Shown in pieces: positions 1 through 11,209 of a DNA stretch of 64,000 nt (position 1 is its first letter; every line of letters begins with the position of its first letter). This DNA comes from Pochonia chlamydosporia 170 (taxonomy: Eukaryota; Ascomycota; Sordariomycetes; Hypocreales; Clavicipitaceae): the NCBI RefSeq assembly GCF_001653235.2, contig NW_019154053.1, forward strand, positions 79,713 through 143,712, written 5' to 3'. Position numbers and translations under genes: made by a program. Under the pieces are notes generated by a model. That model was not told where the DNA came from. It made no database searches and saw only the letters and a list, made by a program, of their open reading frames with translations.

Positions 1-437
1 GTCCGTGGAGGCGATCTGAGCCTTCACTAAAGCTCCGTCACAACGTACTCCCCCCAAACCACGACATTGCCTTCAAAATGATCGCTACTTTCCTTTCAGC
101 TTAGCTGCAAAAATCCATTCGGCCCTCTCAACCTTTAGGTTGCCTGTTAGCATAGTTTTGTATCCTGGGGTGTATCCAGACTGGGATGCAAGCCCAGTCA
201 CTTCATATTTACCGACGTCAATGCGCTTCCGGCTGCATACTATCCCACGGTTCGATGCGAACGAAAGTAAACAAGGTATAAGATGCCCCAGGCTACCCAT
301 AGTTTTAGGGGAGGCAAACATCTCTTGCTGGACACTTCTTCAGCTTCCCAATACACAAATTCGGGGTAGATCCCCAATACCATTGAGATAAACCAAGCAT
401 ACATCCCGCCACGAGTACGCTGGACTGCCTTCCACCG

Positions 438-1312
438 ATGGAGCGAAGCAACAAGCATACTCCAACGACTCCTAAGGCTTCATCTTGCTCCGCTGCAAAA
501 CAGACTCGAAAGTGGTCCGCAAGTATGGCCAGCCCTGAGAGCAACATAAATACGGTGGCATCAAAGGTCTCCAATGACAGCCCGGGTGGCTTTTCAAACA
601 ACTCGAGCCCAATCACCTCATTATCCAACCGCTCTCCTAGATCTGGTCCTGAGGATGTTGAGTGGGCAGAAGTAACGGACCGGGAAGAGAGGAGGCGGAT
701 CCAGAATAGGATATCACAACGAAGGTTCCGTAAGTGAGGCTCTGTCTGGCGTTTTGGCGCATCTCGTAACCATAGCTGGCTCTAATATTCTTAGGCCAAA
801 AAGCGAAGGAGAGGAGAGCGAAAGAAAATCGTGAATTACAGAACCAAAAGCACGCTGGGAATATCTATTGTACCCCGACGGCCACATATCTTAACGCCGA
901 CCAAGAATTGTCTGGCCTACCATGGGGCAGCTTGAGCATATGTCCTGTGGCCAACAGGGGTCATGTACGCGACACACAGCAAAGCGGTAGCCTCAACACA
1001 CATATCGGTGAGCTTCATCAAGTACTGTGTCCTGACGGAACGAGCATAGCCCCTAGTTTTGCACCAGACATGTTCCTTGAGGCCTCCTGGGATTTTAATC
1101 TTCGGACTCTGGATGATGTGGTCGCCCCGGCATCACCCGCCTCGGCGAAAGTAGTTGAAGCTCCAAAGTGGAGTCCCCCACTCGGATCTGCGTCACCTGG
1201 AAACGGCACTGATTCCATCGCCTTACCCCCAGACTGTGAGTACACCTTGCACAGCAACAATATTGCGATAGGTCGTGAGACCGTGCCCCGTGCCCAAATT
1301 GGTATCCCTTAG
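438..1312 (+). CDS. bZIP-like transcription factor, two exons
   Basis: Exon 1 runs 438-729 and exon 2 from 795 to the stop at 1310-1312. The 65-bp intron has a GTAAGT donor at 730 and a TTAG acceptor ending at 794, and splicing restores one frame (about 269 residues). Residues about 80-115 form a basic region with the fungal bZIP pattern RRxxQNRxSQRRFRxKxKER, which in the family contacts DNA in the nucleus. The heptad leucines expected after it are weak (LQNQKH and then no repeat), so dimerisation may be poor or the zipper lost. The C-terminal part is Pro/Ser-rich without recognised domains. A GTGAGT at 1237 could be a second donor, so the 3' end is uncertain. Target genes cannot be inferred. 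Confidence 0.65.
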
Positions 1313-3884
1313 ATCCTCTCACCCTCTTCTCCTTCATCATACGCAGATTTGACCGCTACAGCACGTGTATGCTACTGGTTCTTGTTCTCAATCTGATATA
1401 CTCTTCCAGATATTCCAATATTAAGGAAAGCCTCCGGTGATATGCGGTCGAATATGGATCCATGCGTCCCACAGTAACATTCAATTACAATACCTTCAAT
1501 ACCTCTTACCAAACACATGGCTGCGAATAGTATTCCTGGCGTTCTAACAATGCGCCCATCACTGGAAAACGAACCAACGGCATGAGTTATTTATTACGTG
1601 GTGGAATCGGATGGATTTCGTCAATAGCAGTCTTAAGTTGTGACACTTAGGTTCACGATGTACCCTTTGGTTCACTATCGGTGTCCTAGATAATTATTGA
1701 GATTTAAAATCATGATTCAATTTATTGATATTTGTATCCTCCTGTGATCTTGTGAGAGGAGTTTGACACTACTCTCACTTGCATTGTCACGTGCTTTGAT
1801 GAGGTAGTTTTCGATATTGGGTGTCTGTACATAGCAGAACCAACCCCGGCATTGCTAGGGCTGTTTAAATTTAAAGCTATACATCAGCTGACAGTCTATC
1901 AGTTTGTGCTACTGCAGACTTCGTTGCCGATCTATTACAGTTCATTTCAGTCCAGTGTATCTGCCGTCAATCGGATTCCGAATATTATACGATGAAAAGA
2001 CTAACCTCGGAATTTTGAGCTAATATCTGTTGACCGCCCAACTGCAGGCCGATACCCTTTGTAACCCTGATGCTCCGACCTCCTGTCCGCCTGCCCCAGA
2101 GTATCCAGAAAAATGCGCCGTATAGCTCTGTGGCTCTGTAACGATCAGTGAAGAGGACGACTCACTTGATTATTGGGTTTACAAGGCTCCAACGAATAGT
2201 CCTTCTCACCTATAGTGTAATAACTAAACCGACCTGGCAAGTTGTCTAAGCGCTGGCGTCCTATGACTGGACTGTCAGGACTATTTCGTCTCTGGCCTTG
2301 AGAGGCCTCCGTAAATGTTTACCAAGCTTCGGCAAGTCGAACCGCAATTTTTAGTGGGATGCATTAGGCAAGCCAGTTTTGCGCTGTCAGACATTGCATT
2401 TACTAGTCAAGCGCCTTTGGGAGGGCGTAGTTGGGCCTTACATACATGACGATCTCCGAGTAAGAGCGGGCGTGAACTGATGGGGGGTTCCCGTGGACTA
2501 GTTCCGAACTCTAGGCTTGGCCTTTTGTAAGCCTTTGCATCCAGTAAGACGAGGGTGACATCAGCAGAAAATACGGTTAATGTGACGGTAGCACTAAGGC
2601 TGGTTCTAAACTTTGATTCTATACCCACCCTTAGTACAGTAGCATGGTGTAAGCCATAATATGCAATTATCTATACATTAAATAAAAGAGAGAGCGGCTG
2701 GTGCCTATTTTACGTTATATCCAAAGCTACAATTGTTTACGGCCGACCCTTGCTGCCTGGCCGCATACGTAACGAGACACCAGCCACCAAAGATAAAGAC
2801 TATTTAAGGTACTGGGGTGAAAGCGATTTTCACAAATGAGCCATCATGGAAAGACTACCGGTATTGCTGCCACAGAGTTGTTTGCCCAAGTGGCACGTAG
2901 GATTACATCCCCTTCTTACAGAATTATAGTTTCGAGGGCGCATCCTTCGCGCCATTCTGACTGGACAAACACTTGCAATTGTAGGGCTATCCTTGTAATC
3001 CTATCACACCTGCAATATTTTGCAGGCTACAAATAAGTTACATGGTGGGCAAGATCAAAGTCGATTATCTCATCTATCCGAAATGGAGTATGGCTTGCCA
3101 CTAATTAATGAACGGATCCCTTCGGCCCTGGGAGATATATTAGTCTCTCCATCCCTTATTGTGCTTGCATTCTCCTGTATCTTGATGTATAACTCGAGTA
3201 GGGCTGTCAAGGTCAAGTGAGCCGCCTTGGCACCAAGGTGTTATTCCATAATCACAATAACCTATTCCGATTCCAGATTAGTGTTAGGGTCGTCCCTTCC
3301 CTAGCGCCGTTTCGTCCAACCTGGATCCGTTTTCTGTATAATGGGGTTAGATATTTGGCGTCCACGATTGGAGCTCAGAGGCGACTCCTGCCTGGGCTGC
3401 TACGTGATTCTTGGCCTAGGTAACCTCTGGACGTAGTAAAGGTAGGTGGGATACTGAGCCTGGGAAGATTGGAGTTCGTGGAACAAAGTCAAAGCAACCC
3501 GAGTGGCAGTCAGAGCGTTTGCCGGCCACAAGATTGCCAATAGTATAGAGGAAATAAAAAGATGCCTTTTGCAACTAGACAAAAGTACCTTCATTTAGTG
3601 TACCCCGCTCTGAGTTCTGTCTGGTGGTGTCCCTTCAAACCAAACCACACCTTGTGGCAGGAGCCGTGAGGCGCGTCTGAGTGTTCCATATCTGCGTATG
3701 TACCTGTCGAGATTATTAGGCGGCGCCAGCTACTGTAGTTGTCCAGATTGCTGATTCCCAACCCACAAAGCTGCTGAATTCATCTACAGTCGCAGCATTT
3801 CGAAGGCCAGAGAATACAACCAATGCTGCAGAAGCACGGGAGATGGGATGAAATGCAATACACGCACACTCTGGCTAGAGTAAT
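1313..3884. other. Gene-free interval
   Basis: Only short overlapping reading frames with no recognisable domain are present. No tRNA, terminal repeat or transposon end was identified. The stretch before 3885 presumably contains the promoter of the NLR-type gene, but no specific element can be named. Confidence 0.5.
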
Positions 3885-6800
3885 ATGAATGAAAAATTTC
3901 AAGCAGCACATTCCTTGTCAACCACGAGTGCCGTTACAATGACGGCTCCGCGACCTTCCTGCCGCGAAGACTTCGAGATCGCGATCATTTGCGCTTTGCC
4001 ACTCGAATATAATGCAGTGGCCCTCCTGTTTGACGAGCGCTGGGATGAGTATGGTGACACATTTGGAAAAGCGCATAGAGATCCCAATACCTACACCACT
4101 GGCCGCATGGGCAAGCATAACGTCGTGCTGGCTCTCCTGTCTGGTATGGGCAAAGCCAAGGTAGCTGCCGCTGCGGCAAGCATGCGGTCGAGCTATGGGG
4201 ACTTGGAGCTAGTGCTTCTAGTGGGAATCTGTGGCGGCGTGCCGCATCATGGTCAGGGTGAGATCTTGCTAGGAGATGTGGTTATCAGCAAGAGAGTTGT
4301 TCAGTATGACTTTGGCAGGAAATATCCCGATAAGTTTTTGCGCAAGGATACGATCGAAGATAATCTAAGCAAACACGACAAAAATATTCGCAACTTTCTC
4401 GCTCTATTCGACACAGATAACGGCAAAGAGACAGTCCAAGAACGGACTGCACACTTTCTCAGTCAGCTGCAAGCCAAAGCTGAGAAGCACCAGGCTAAAT
4501 ACCAATATCCCGGGACGGCCGAGGATAAGTTGTTCGAGTCAAGCTATCGACACAAGCACCGCATCTCACCGGCGTGCATCTGCAGCGACTGCCATGGAAG
4601 GATGGATCCCATATGCGACGACGCTCTTAGTGCGTTGTGCGATGATTTGGGATGCGACGAAAGATACCTAGAGCCCAGAGATCGACTTCAGGCGAGGCGT
4701 CAGTTGGAGCAAGAAAAGAAGGACAGCGCGCAAGAGCCAGTCGTCCACATTGGCGCAATTGCATCTGGCGATACAGTAATGAGGTCGGGAGAGGACCGGG
4801 ACAGGATCGCCAAGAGAGAAGGCGTTATTGCGTTTGAGATGGAATGCGCCGGGGTATGGGAAGAAATGCCGTGCATTGTCGTGAAAGCTGTGTGCGATTA
4901 TGCCGACTGTCATAAGAACAAGAAGTGGCAGGATTTCGCAGCAGCAACAGCAGCATCGGCATCGAAGGCAATTCTAGAACGATACATCCAAACAGACAGA
5001 CGCCGGGGCCGGGTCGTGGACGAACCGCTGCCAGGCCATTTTTTAGTTCCGTTTGGAAGGAATCAGACCTTCGTTGGCAGGGAAACGATTTTATCAAAAC
5101 TTCTGGAAAGAATCTGGCCAGGCACGAATCAGGACGACTGCCAGAGAACCGCCGTCGAAGGCCTCGGGGGCGTCGGTAAGACGCAGATTGCACTGGAGGC
5201 CGTCTACCGAGTCCGCAACGAGCATCCTGACTGCTCCATTTTCTGGGTCCCGGTCGTGGACGCAAACACCTTTGAAAACGCTTACCGCGATATCGGCAAA
5301 CGGATGAAGATTCAGGGTATCGACGAGGACAAGGCTGACGTTAAGTGGCTTGTTAAAACTGCGCTAAGTGACGATAGCAGTGGCTGCTGGCTCTTGGTAG
5401 TCGATAATGCCGATGATATTACGTTGCTCTTTGGCGTCACTAGACTGTCAGACTATCTGCCATTTAGTCGAAAGGGCTCAATTCTGTTTACAACGCGGAA
5501 TCATATGACCGTAGTGAAGCTAGACATCCCGAAAAGTGGTGTCCTCACCCTAGCGGAGATGAGCAGAACCGAGGCCACGGAACTATTGCAGACGAACTTG
5601 ACGACAAACCAGACGAGTGATATTGAAAGCAACATGGAGCTGCTTGACTTCCTGACCGACTTGCCACTAGCCATCAAGCAGGCGTCGGCCTACATGGCCG
5701 AGACGGGAATCACAACGGCACGATATCTCCATCATTATCGGTCCAGCGATAAAAATATGATCAGGTTACTTAGCAGGGATTTCAAGGACCAGGGCCGCTA
5801 CCAGACCATGAGAAATCCGGTCGCCACGACCTGGCTAATTTCTTTCGAGCATATCTCACGGGATAAACCACTTGCTGCCCGATATCTGAAGTTTCTGTGT
5901 TTCCTTGGGGAGAAAGACATCCCTACATCCTTGCTGCCACCACCAGAAAGTGAGTTAGACATGGACGAGGCGATTGGCACGCTCAGAGCATATGCATTCA
6001 TTACTCAGCGGGAGGGGCAAGATTCGATCGATATGCACCGGCTTGTTCGACTAGCGATGCAAAACTGGCTAGGGAACGAGGAACTGAAGAGCTGTGTAAC
6101 GTCTGCGGTACAGCGGCTTAATCAAGCGTTTCCGTTTCCAGAGCACGAGAACAGGGATATGTGGATGAGATATTTACCGCACGCACAAGCCGCACTGGAG
6201 TTTCGGGAGCACCCCAAAGGTGGGAAAGTGGACGCTAGCCTTTTGCATAGTGTGGCCGAAAGTTATTTCTTACTAGGACAATATCAGAAGGCAGAGCAGA
6301 TGCATCGACAGTCGCTACAGGTTTACGAGAAGGTGCTAGGCAAAGACCATCCGGACACACTTGACAGCATGAACAACCTCGCACTTGCGCTTAGACATCT
6401 GGGGAAGTACAAGGAGGCCGAGCAGATGCATCTGCAGACACTCGAGCTTCAGGAGAAGGTGCTAGGCAAAGACCATCCGGACACACTTGGCAGCATGAAC
6501 AACCTCGCATATGTGCTTAATAGTCTGGGGAAGTACGAGGAGGCTGTGCAGATGTATCGAGGGACACTCGAGCTTCGTCAGAAGGTGCTGGGCAAAGACC
6601 ATCCGCGCACACTTCACAGCATGAACAACCTCGCATTGGCGCTTAGATCTCTGGGGAAGTATGAGGAGGCCGAGCAGATGCATCGGCAGACACTCGAGCT
6701 TCGTGAGAAGGTGCTAGGCAAAGACCATCCGGACACACTTGACAGCATGAACGCACTCGCAATTGTGCTTGACAGGCTCGGGAAGTATGAGGAGGCAGAG

Positions 6801-8051
6801 CAGAGTCAAACAATGGCTCTCAATGGCTATGAGAGGCTACTTGGCAAAGACCATCCGCGCACACTTGACAGCATGAACAACCTCGCAATTGTGCATGAAC
6901 ATCTGGGGAAGTATGAGGAGGCCGAGCAGATGTATCGGCAGACACTCGAGATTAAAGAGAAGGTGCTGGGCAAAGACCATCCGCGCACACTTCAGGGCAT
7001 GGACAACCTCGCACTTGCGCTTAGATTTCTGGGGAAGTATGAGGAGGCCGAGCAGATGCATCGGCAGACAGTCGAGCTTCGTCAGAAGGTGCTAGGCAAA
7101 GACCATCCGGACACACTTGACAGCATGGACAACCTCGCAATTGTGCTTGATAATCTGGGGAAGTATGAGGAGGCCGAGCAAATGCATCGGCAGACACTCG
7201 AGCTTAAAGAGAAGGTGCTAGGCAAAGACCATCCGTTCACACTTGGCAGCAGGAACAACCTCGCAATTGTGCTTGATAATCTGGGGAAGTATGAGGAGGC
7301 CGAGCAAATGCATCGGCAGACACTCGAGCTTCGTGAGGAGGTGCTAGGCAAAGACCATCCGGACACACTTGGCAGCATAAACAACCTCGCAGATGTGCTT
7401 GATAATCTGGGGAAGTATGAGGAGGCCGAGCAAATGCATCGGCAGACACTCGAGCTTCATGAGAAGCTGCTGGGCAAAGAGCATCCGTCCACACTTTCCA
7501 GCCTGGGCAACCTCGCAGATGTGCTTGATAGTCTGGGGAAGTGTGAGGAGGCCGAGCAGATGCATCGGCAGACACTCGAGCTTCAGGAGAAGGTGCTAGG
7601 CAAAGACCATCCGGACACACTTGACAGCATGAACAACCTCGCACTTGCGCTTAGACATCTGGGGAAGTATGAGGAGGCTGAGCAGATGCATCAGCAGACA
7701 CTCCAGCTTCAGGAGAATGTGCTAGGCAAAGACCATCCGGACACACTTTCCAGCATGAACAACCTCGCAAATGTGCTTGAAAGTCTCGGGAAGTATGAGG
7801 AGGCCGAGAAAATGCATCGGCAGACACTCGAGCTTCGTCAGAAGGTGCTAGGCAAAGACCATCCGGACACACTTGGCAGCATGAACAACCTCGCAAATGC
7901 GCTTAGTAATCTGGGGAAGTACGAGGAGGCCGAGCAAATGCATCGGCAGACACTTGAGCTTGAGGAGAAGGTGCTGGGCAAAGACCATCCGTCTACGCGA
8001 AGAAGTCGGAGGAATTTTGAAAACTGCTTAAGGGCGAAGACATATTTTTAG
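3885..8051 (+). CDS. NLR-type protein: PNP_UDP phosphorylase-like, NB-ARC, 14 TPR repeats
   Basis: A single open frame of 1388 residues. Residues about 28-370 resemble the PNP_UDP (nucleoside phosphorylase superfamily) effector head of fungal NLRs: VGICGGV near residue 113 and FEMECAGV near 316. The NB-ARC part has a P-loop GLGGVGKT at about 426-433, a Walker B LLVVDNADD near 502-510, an FTTRN motif near 536 and a DLPLA motif near 592. Residues from about 797 are 14 tandem 42-residue kinesin-light-chain-type TPRs. By family knowledge such proteins act in the cytoplasm in self/non-self or heterokaryon incompatibility responses, with the TPRs as ligand sensor. The ligand and exact role here are unknown. 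ATG 3885 is the first start; ATG 3939 is an alternative close to the first conserved residues. The stop codon overlaps the first bases of a MULE terminal repeat, so the original last codons may have been replaced. Confidence 0.93.
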   Translation: MNEKFQAAHSLSTTSAVTMTAPRPSCREDFEIAIICALPLEYNAVALLFDERWDEYGDTFGKAHRDPNTYTTGRMGKHNVVLALLSGMGKAKVAAAAASMRSSYGDLELVLLVGICGGVPHHGQGEILLGDVVISKRVVQYDFGRKYPDKFLRKDTIEDNLSKHDKNIRNFLALFDTDNGKETVQERTAHFLSQLQAKAEKHQAKYQYPGTAEDKLFESSYRHKHRISPACICSDCHGRMDPICDDALSALCDDLGCDERYLEPRDRLQARRQLEQEKKDSAQEPVVHIGAIASGDTVMRSGEDRDRIAKREGVIAFEMECAGVWEEMPCIVVKAVCDYADCHKNKKWQDFAAATAASASKAILERYIQTDRRRGRVVDEPLPGHFLVPFGRNQTFVGRETILSKLLERIWPGTNQDDCQRTAVEGLGGVGKTQIALEAVYRVRNEHPDCSIFWVPVVDANTFENAYRDIGKRMKIQGIDEDKADVKWLVKTALSDDSSGCWLLVVDNADDITLLFGVTRLSDYLPFSRKGSILFTTRNHMTVVKLDIPKSGVLTLAEMSRTEATELLQTNLTTNQTSDIESNMELLDFLTDLPLAIKQASAYMAETGITTARYLHHYRSSDKNMIRLLSRDFKDQGRYQTMRNPVATTWLISFEHISRDKPLAARYLKFLCFLGEKDIPTSLLPPPESELDMDEAIGTLRAYAFITQREGQDSIDMHRLVRLAMQNWLGNEELKSCVTSAVQRLNQAFPFPEHENRDMWMRYLPHAQAALEFREHPKGGKVDASLLHSVAESYFLLGQYQKAEQMHRQSLQVYEKVLGKDHPDTLDSMNNLALALRHLGKYKEAEQMHLQTLELQEKVLGKDHPDTLGSMNNLAYVLNSLGKYEEAVQMYRGTLELRQKVLGKDHPRTLHSMNNLALALRSLGKYEEAEQMHRQTLELREKVLGKDHPDTLDSMNALAIVLDRLGKYEEAEQSQTMALNGYERLLGKDHPRTLDSMNNLAIVHEHLGKYEEAEQMYRQTLEIKEKVLGKDHPRTLQGMDNLALALRFLGKYEEAEQMHRQTVELRQKVLGKDHPDTLDSMDNLAIVLDNLGKYEEAEQMHRQTLELKEKVLGKDHPFTLGSRNNLAIVLDNLGKYEEAEQMHRQTLELREEVLGKDHPDTLGSINNLADVLDNLGKYEEAEQMHRQTLELHEKLLGKEHPSTLSSLGNLADVLDSLGKCEEAEQMHRQTLELQEKVLGKDHPDTLDSMNNLALALRHLGKYEEAEQMHQQTLQLQENVLGKDHPDTLSSMNNLANVLESLGKYEEAEKMHRQTLELRQKVLGKDHPDTLGSMNNLANALSNLGKYEEAEQMHRQTLELEEKVLGKDHPSTRRSRRNFENCLRAKTYF
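6273..8036 (+). repeat. 14 in-phase 126-bp tandem repeats encoding TPRs
   Basis: The unit begins with codons for LGKYEEAEQMH and repeats every 126 bp from 6273 (unit 14 starts at 7911) with no net indel. Units are highly alike at DNA level. Protein differences concentrate at a few positions: the residue after QTLEL, the residue after KDHP, the residue after TL, and four or five positions around NNLAxxLxx. Unit 5 is the main outlier (QSQTMALNGYERL). Confidence 0.95.
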
Positions 8052-8115
8052 ACAGTCTCTATTGATACGCACCCAACTCTCAATTCGTACGCACCCCCAC
8101 ACATTCAGCCACAGT
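8050..8115 (+). repeat. Left terminal inverted repeat of MULE A
   Basis: Begins AGACAGTCT and carries two GCACCC-containing boxes followed by CATTCAGCCACA. It matches the two ends of MULE B at 16740 and 19715. The AG of the NLR stop codon TAG (8049-8051) is its first dinucleotide. Confidence 0.85.
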
Positions 8116-8265
8116 GCGCTCCGTCATCGGCCACCTGGGCAAATCGTTGCGAATATCTCCAATAACTAGTGCGTCCACAGTCATGGAAAATAAAATATGA
8201 GACCATTCCTAACCTAAAGTACAGTGTTGAGCTACCTTCCCTGCTCCTTCTCCCAAAGTTACGTC

Positions 8266-10887
8266 CTAATCCAACGCAACTGTAATACTGTCACCAACCT
8301 TTTCGATTCCCTTCCTTATTGTAAGCAGCGGATCTGTTACTTCCATATCATCCTCCACTTCCAGAATATTATGCTGCTCAGTTGTGATATACCCTTGTTT
8401 CTGAGTCTTTGCCTTCTGACGGGTAACTCGAGTTGTTACTGAAACGGCAGTCTTTCTCCTTTTTACGTCGTGGTTGTTGGTCTGGTGAGTCTGCTGCATC
8501 TTCCTCGTCAAGAGTTGGTCCCAGTTCGAATTGACAGTAATTTCGACGCGCTGAGCTCTGGACACCACTTCGTGTGGAGCCTTGAGGAGCAAGTGGTTGT
8601 TCTGGGATTGCGCGTTCGTTGCCAAATGGCTCGTTGTTTCGTGGCCGACTCTTAGGTACTCCCATTGGAGGACGTTGTATTTGAAGAAGAGGATCGTGAA
8701 TTTCCCGCGATGGTTTGATATGCCAAAATGGATCCAAGTCTTCCTTCTTCAGTGGCTCATCTTGACTAGCTAACTCCAAGAGTCTGTGGGCACAAGGCAA
8801 GCCATATTGTGCTTTCGTGGAGCCTGTGCAAGGTGGCGGCATCTTCTTGGGTGCTTGGCTTGATTCCATAAGCCTATGGATCTCGTCCAGTTGATCTAGT
8901 GCCCACCGAGTGACATTTAAGGGTAGCTGGCCAAGCCATTCTCTTCCCGAGAACTGGTTCCGAATTGTGGCATTTGCCCGCTGTATTTTATCTTTGTACA
9001 GCTGACGCTTATCGTCCGTTTGACTAGCAGTTGCTGCTTCAACATCTGGTAGGTCAGACCGAAGGGATAGTTGGTAGGTCTTTAGAGAATGATGGTTTGA
9101 TTCGGCGGGCGCGGTAGTAATCAATCCAAAATTTCGGTAATAGCGAGTGTAGCAGCAAGCCCATTCTTTCTTCAAGGGCAAGTATGTATCCTTGAGATAT
9201 TTGAGAATTCGTTTCTGGTGTGAAAAGGTTTCTTGGAGTTGTCTCCAAGCTTGAGTAAATTCTTCTTCAGATCTGCTATACACCATATATCTCCAGAGGA
9301 GATATAGACCAGCACGAGTTTGTAACACTCGTGCAGGAAGAGGACCAAACTTTGCATCCTTCATGTTTTTGACCTTCATATTCCCACGCTCCAGCTCTTG
9401 GATATCAGCCGCGTCTGAATTGTTTTGATTATCATCCAGATTAGACTCCTCTGAGTCGTTGGTTTTCTTCCACCACTTCTTAATGTATAGGACCACGTTG
9501 CTATTGATATGGAAGACACACAGCTGAAGTTGCGTATTGGGAAAGAATTGCCGGATTGCATTACGCAATTGATCATCCTTATCTGTGATAATGACCTCTG
9601 GGGAACTAATAATGCCTGCTCGTTGGAATCTAGATACCTGCTTGAGAAACCACTCAAAACTGGCACCTTGCTCGTTATTGAGCAGACCATAACAGATGGG
9701 CATAGATGTCTTCTCTGAAGATACGGCCACAACAGTAACCAAGGGCATTTTATAGCAATTGGTACTATATGTAGCATCAATCTGGAGACATGACGAGAAT
9801 TGTTGCCACATCTTGCCCCCTTTATGGTATCCCCAAGCGGCATTTCGAAAGCGGAATTCGTCCCCAATCCAATCTAAGCCCCATATCCAGACTCTCTTTG
9901 ACTCAGAAAGCGTCCGTACAAAGTCGTTGGCAGGGCCGTAGCCTTGGCGCTTGGCATGGTTGGCTTTCCATCGCCAGTTGTAAATATCAGTTCTGCGAAT
10001 AGGAATTTTTGGCCACCTTTGACAGAGTTGCTTACGAATAGATCGACAGGAAATCGTCTTGTCAAGGCAAAGACCTACCAGAAGACTCATTTGTTCCTCT
10101 GTTAACTTTCTCCAGTGATAGTGCTCAGTAAGACTTTTCGACGGGCCGTGATCTTGGTGAAGAGAACTGACAATTCTCATGGACCATTCATAATTGTTAG
10201 CCTGGAGAGATTGGACGATAACCTTGAACGGACAGTTGGCAGCTAACTTTGTTGTATTCGTATTGCGTATTTTGGCTATTGATTCCCTTGGATTGTACCT
10301 ACTTTTATCACAGACAAGCTCATATTTTATCGTTCTTGTCTTCGCCTTATCCTTTTGACTTCGTATCGTAATGAGCCCCATCCGATTCTCAATACAGAAC
10401 TCTTTTAGGGCATTAAAGAGTCCATGTGAGGGTTTGGAAAGACTTATTCAATCTACCTAACGATGTTGTTACAAAGAGGAAGAATTAATCGAAATAAAAG
10501 GAGAGATCCCCTGGGTCTCTCCTGTAATATCCTCTACGTGCACTGACCATGACGTTGGTTGTATAGGCAACCATTGGACATGGGTATCGCGACCACGGTC
10601 GCGATCAACTATATCGTGACGACGCAACGAGGCCTTCGGCCGAGTCTCCTTCAGGGTCTAACCCGTCACAGTCCATCGGAAGATTCATAGGTTTCTGTGA
10701 GAAGTGGTGAGTTCGAGGGAAAGACTATCTCCCAAGGCTGACCATCCCAGTCTTCAGAACCGTGGAAACTGTCACAGTCATCGGAATCGCTGCATTCATC
10801 CGCTGATTCTACAGGCGGCGCTTCACGAGGCCTAGGAACATACTTGGGCAAAGTTGTACAACTGTAGTTTAGCCCTATACTAGACAA
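8266..10887 (-). pseudogene. MULE A transposase, broken
   Basis: The minus-strand frame 10381-8378 matches the intact transposase at 16927-19347 over most of its length, including the MULE DDE region with QIDATY, VIITDKDDQ and PAESNHHS. It is broken in two ways. The N-terminus (10887-10666, DSDDC...DWDGQPWE...) is separated by a solo LTR at 10425-10670. Near 8460-8480 the frame shifts: the proper C-terminus ending KVGDSITVALD is in another frame and stops at 8266. The right terminal repeat is missing next to the Copia insertion. It would have catalysed cut-and-paste transposition in the nucleus. Confidence 0.9.
10425..10670 (+). mobile_element. Solo LTR inside MULE A, TSD GTCCA
   Basis: Begins TGTGAGGGTT and ends AACCCGTCACA. 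It is flanked by the direct 5-bp duplication GTCCA at 10420-10424 and 10671-10675. Removing it and one duplication copy restores co-linearity with MULE B. Confidence 0.88.
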
Positions 10888-10940
10888 CAGGCGTAGTATG
10901 AGCCTTATACTACAACTACGCGTTGTATTATGTGTAGTAT

Positions 10941-11157
10941 TGTTGCACTAAAGTCGTGCATAATCCTGCTCCATACCGGTTAAGTGCATAATGGGGGTGT
11001 GTCGCTTGCGACACGCCTACGCGCATAAAAAGGAGACTGGAAGATCAAGCAGAATGGAACAGAACAGACAACAGTGAATACACTGGGCGAATGCCTACAC
11101 ACCCATTCAATTTTACAGTGACGCCTTTGTGAAAGTATCCACACAGTGATTCTGACA
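10941..11157 (+). repeat. 5' LTR of the Copia element
   Basis: 217 bp, TGTTGCACTA...TTCTGACA, identical by eye to the 3' copy. It should carry the element's promoter, and a CATAAAAAGG sequence near 11024 could be the TATA region. Confidence 0.95.
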
Positions 11158-11209
11158 ATTAAGAGTCTCATTTGCTAGCAAGAGCAATCGCGCGAACAGA
11201 TGAATTACG

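Noticed and set aside
6462..7896. Long open frames on the minus strand and other phases across 6.4-7.9 kb
   Set aside because: They are repeated readings of the 126-bp TPR units in other phases; codon periodicity belongs to the plus-strand NLR frame.
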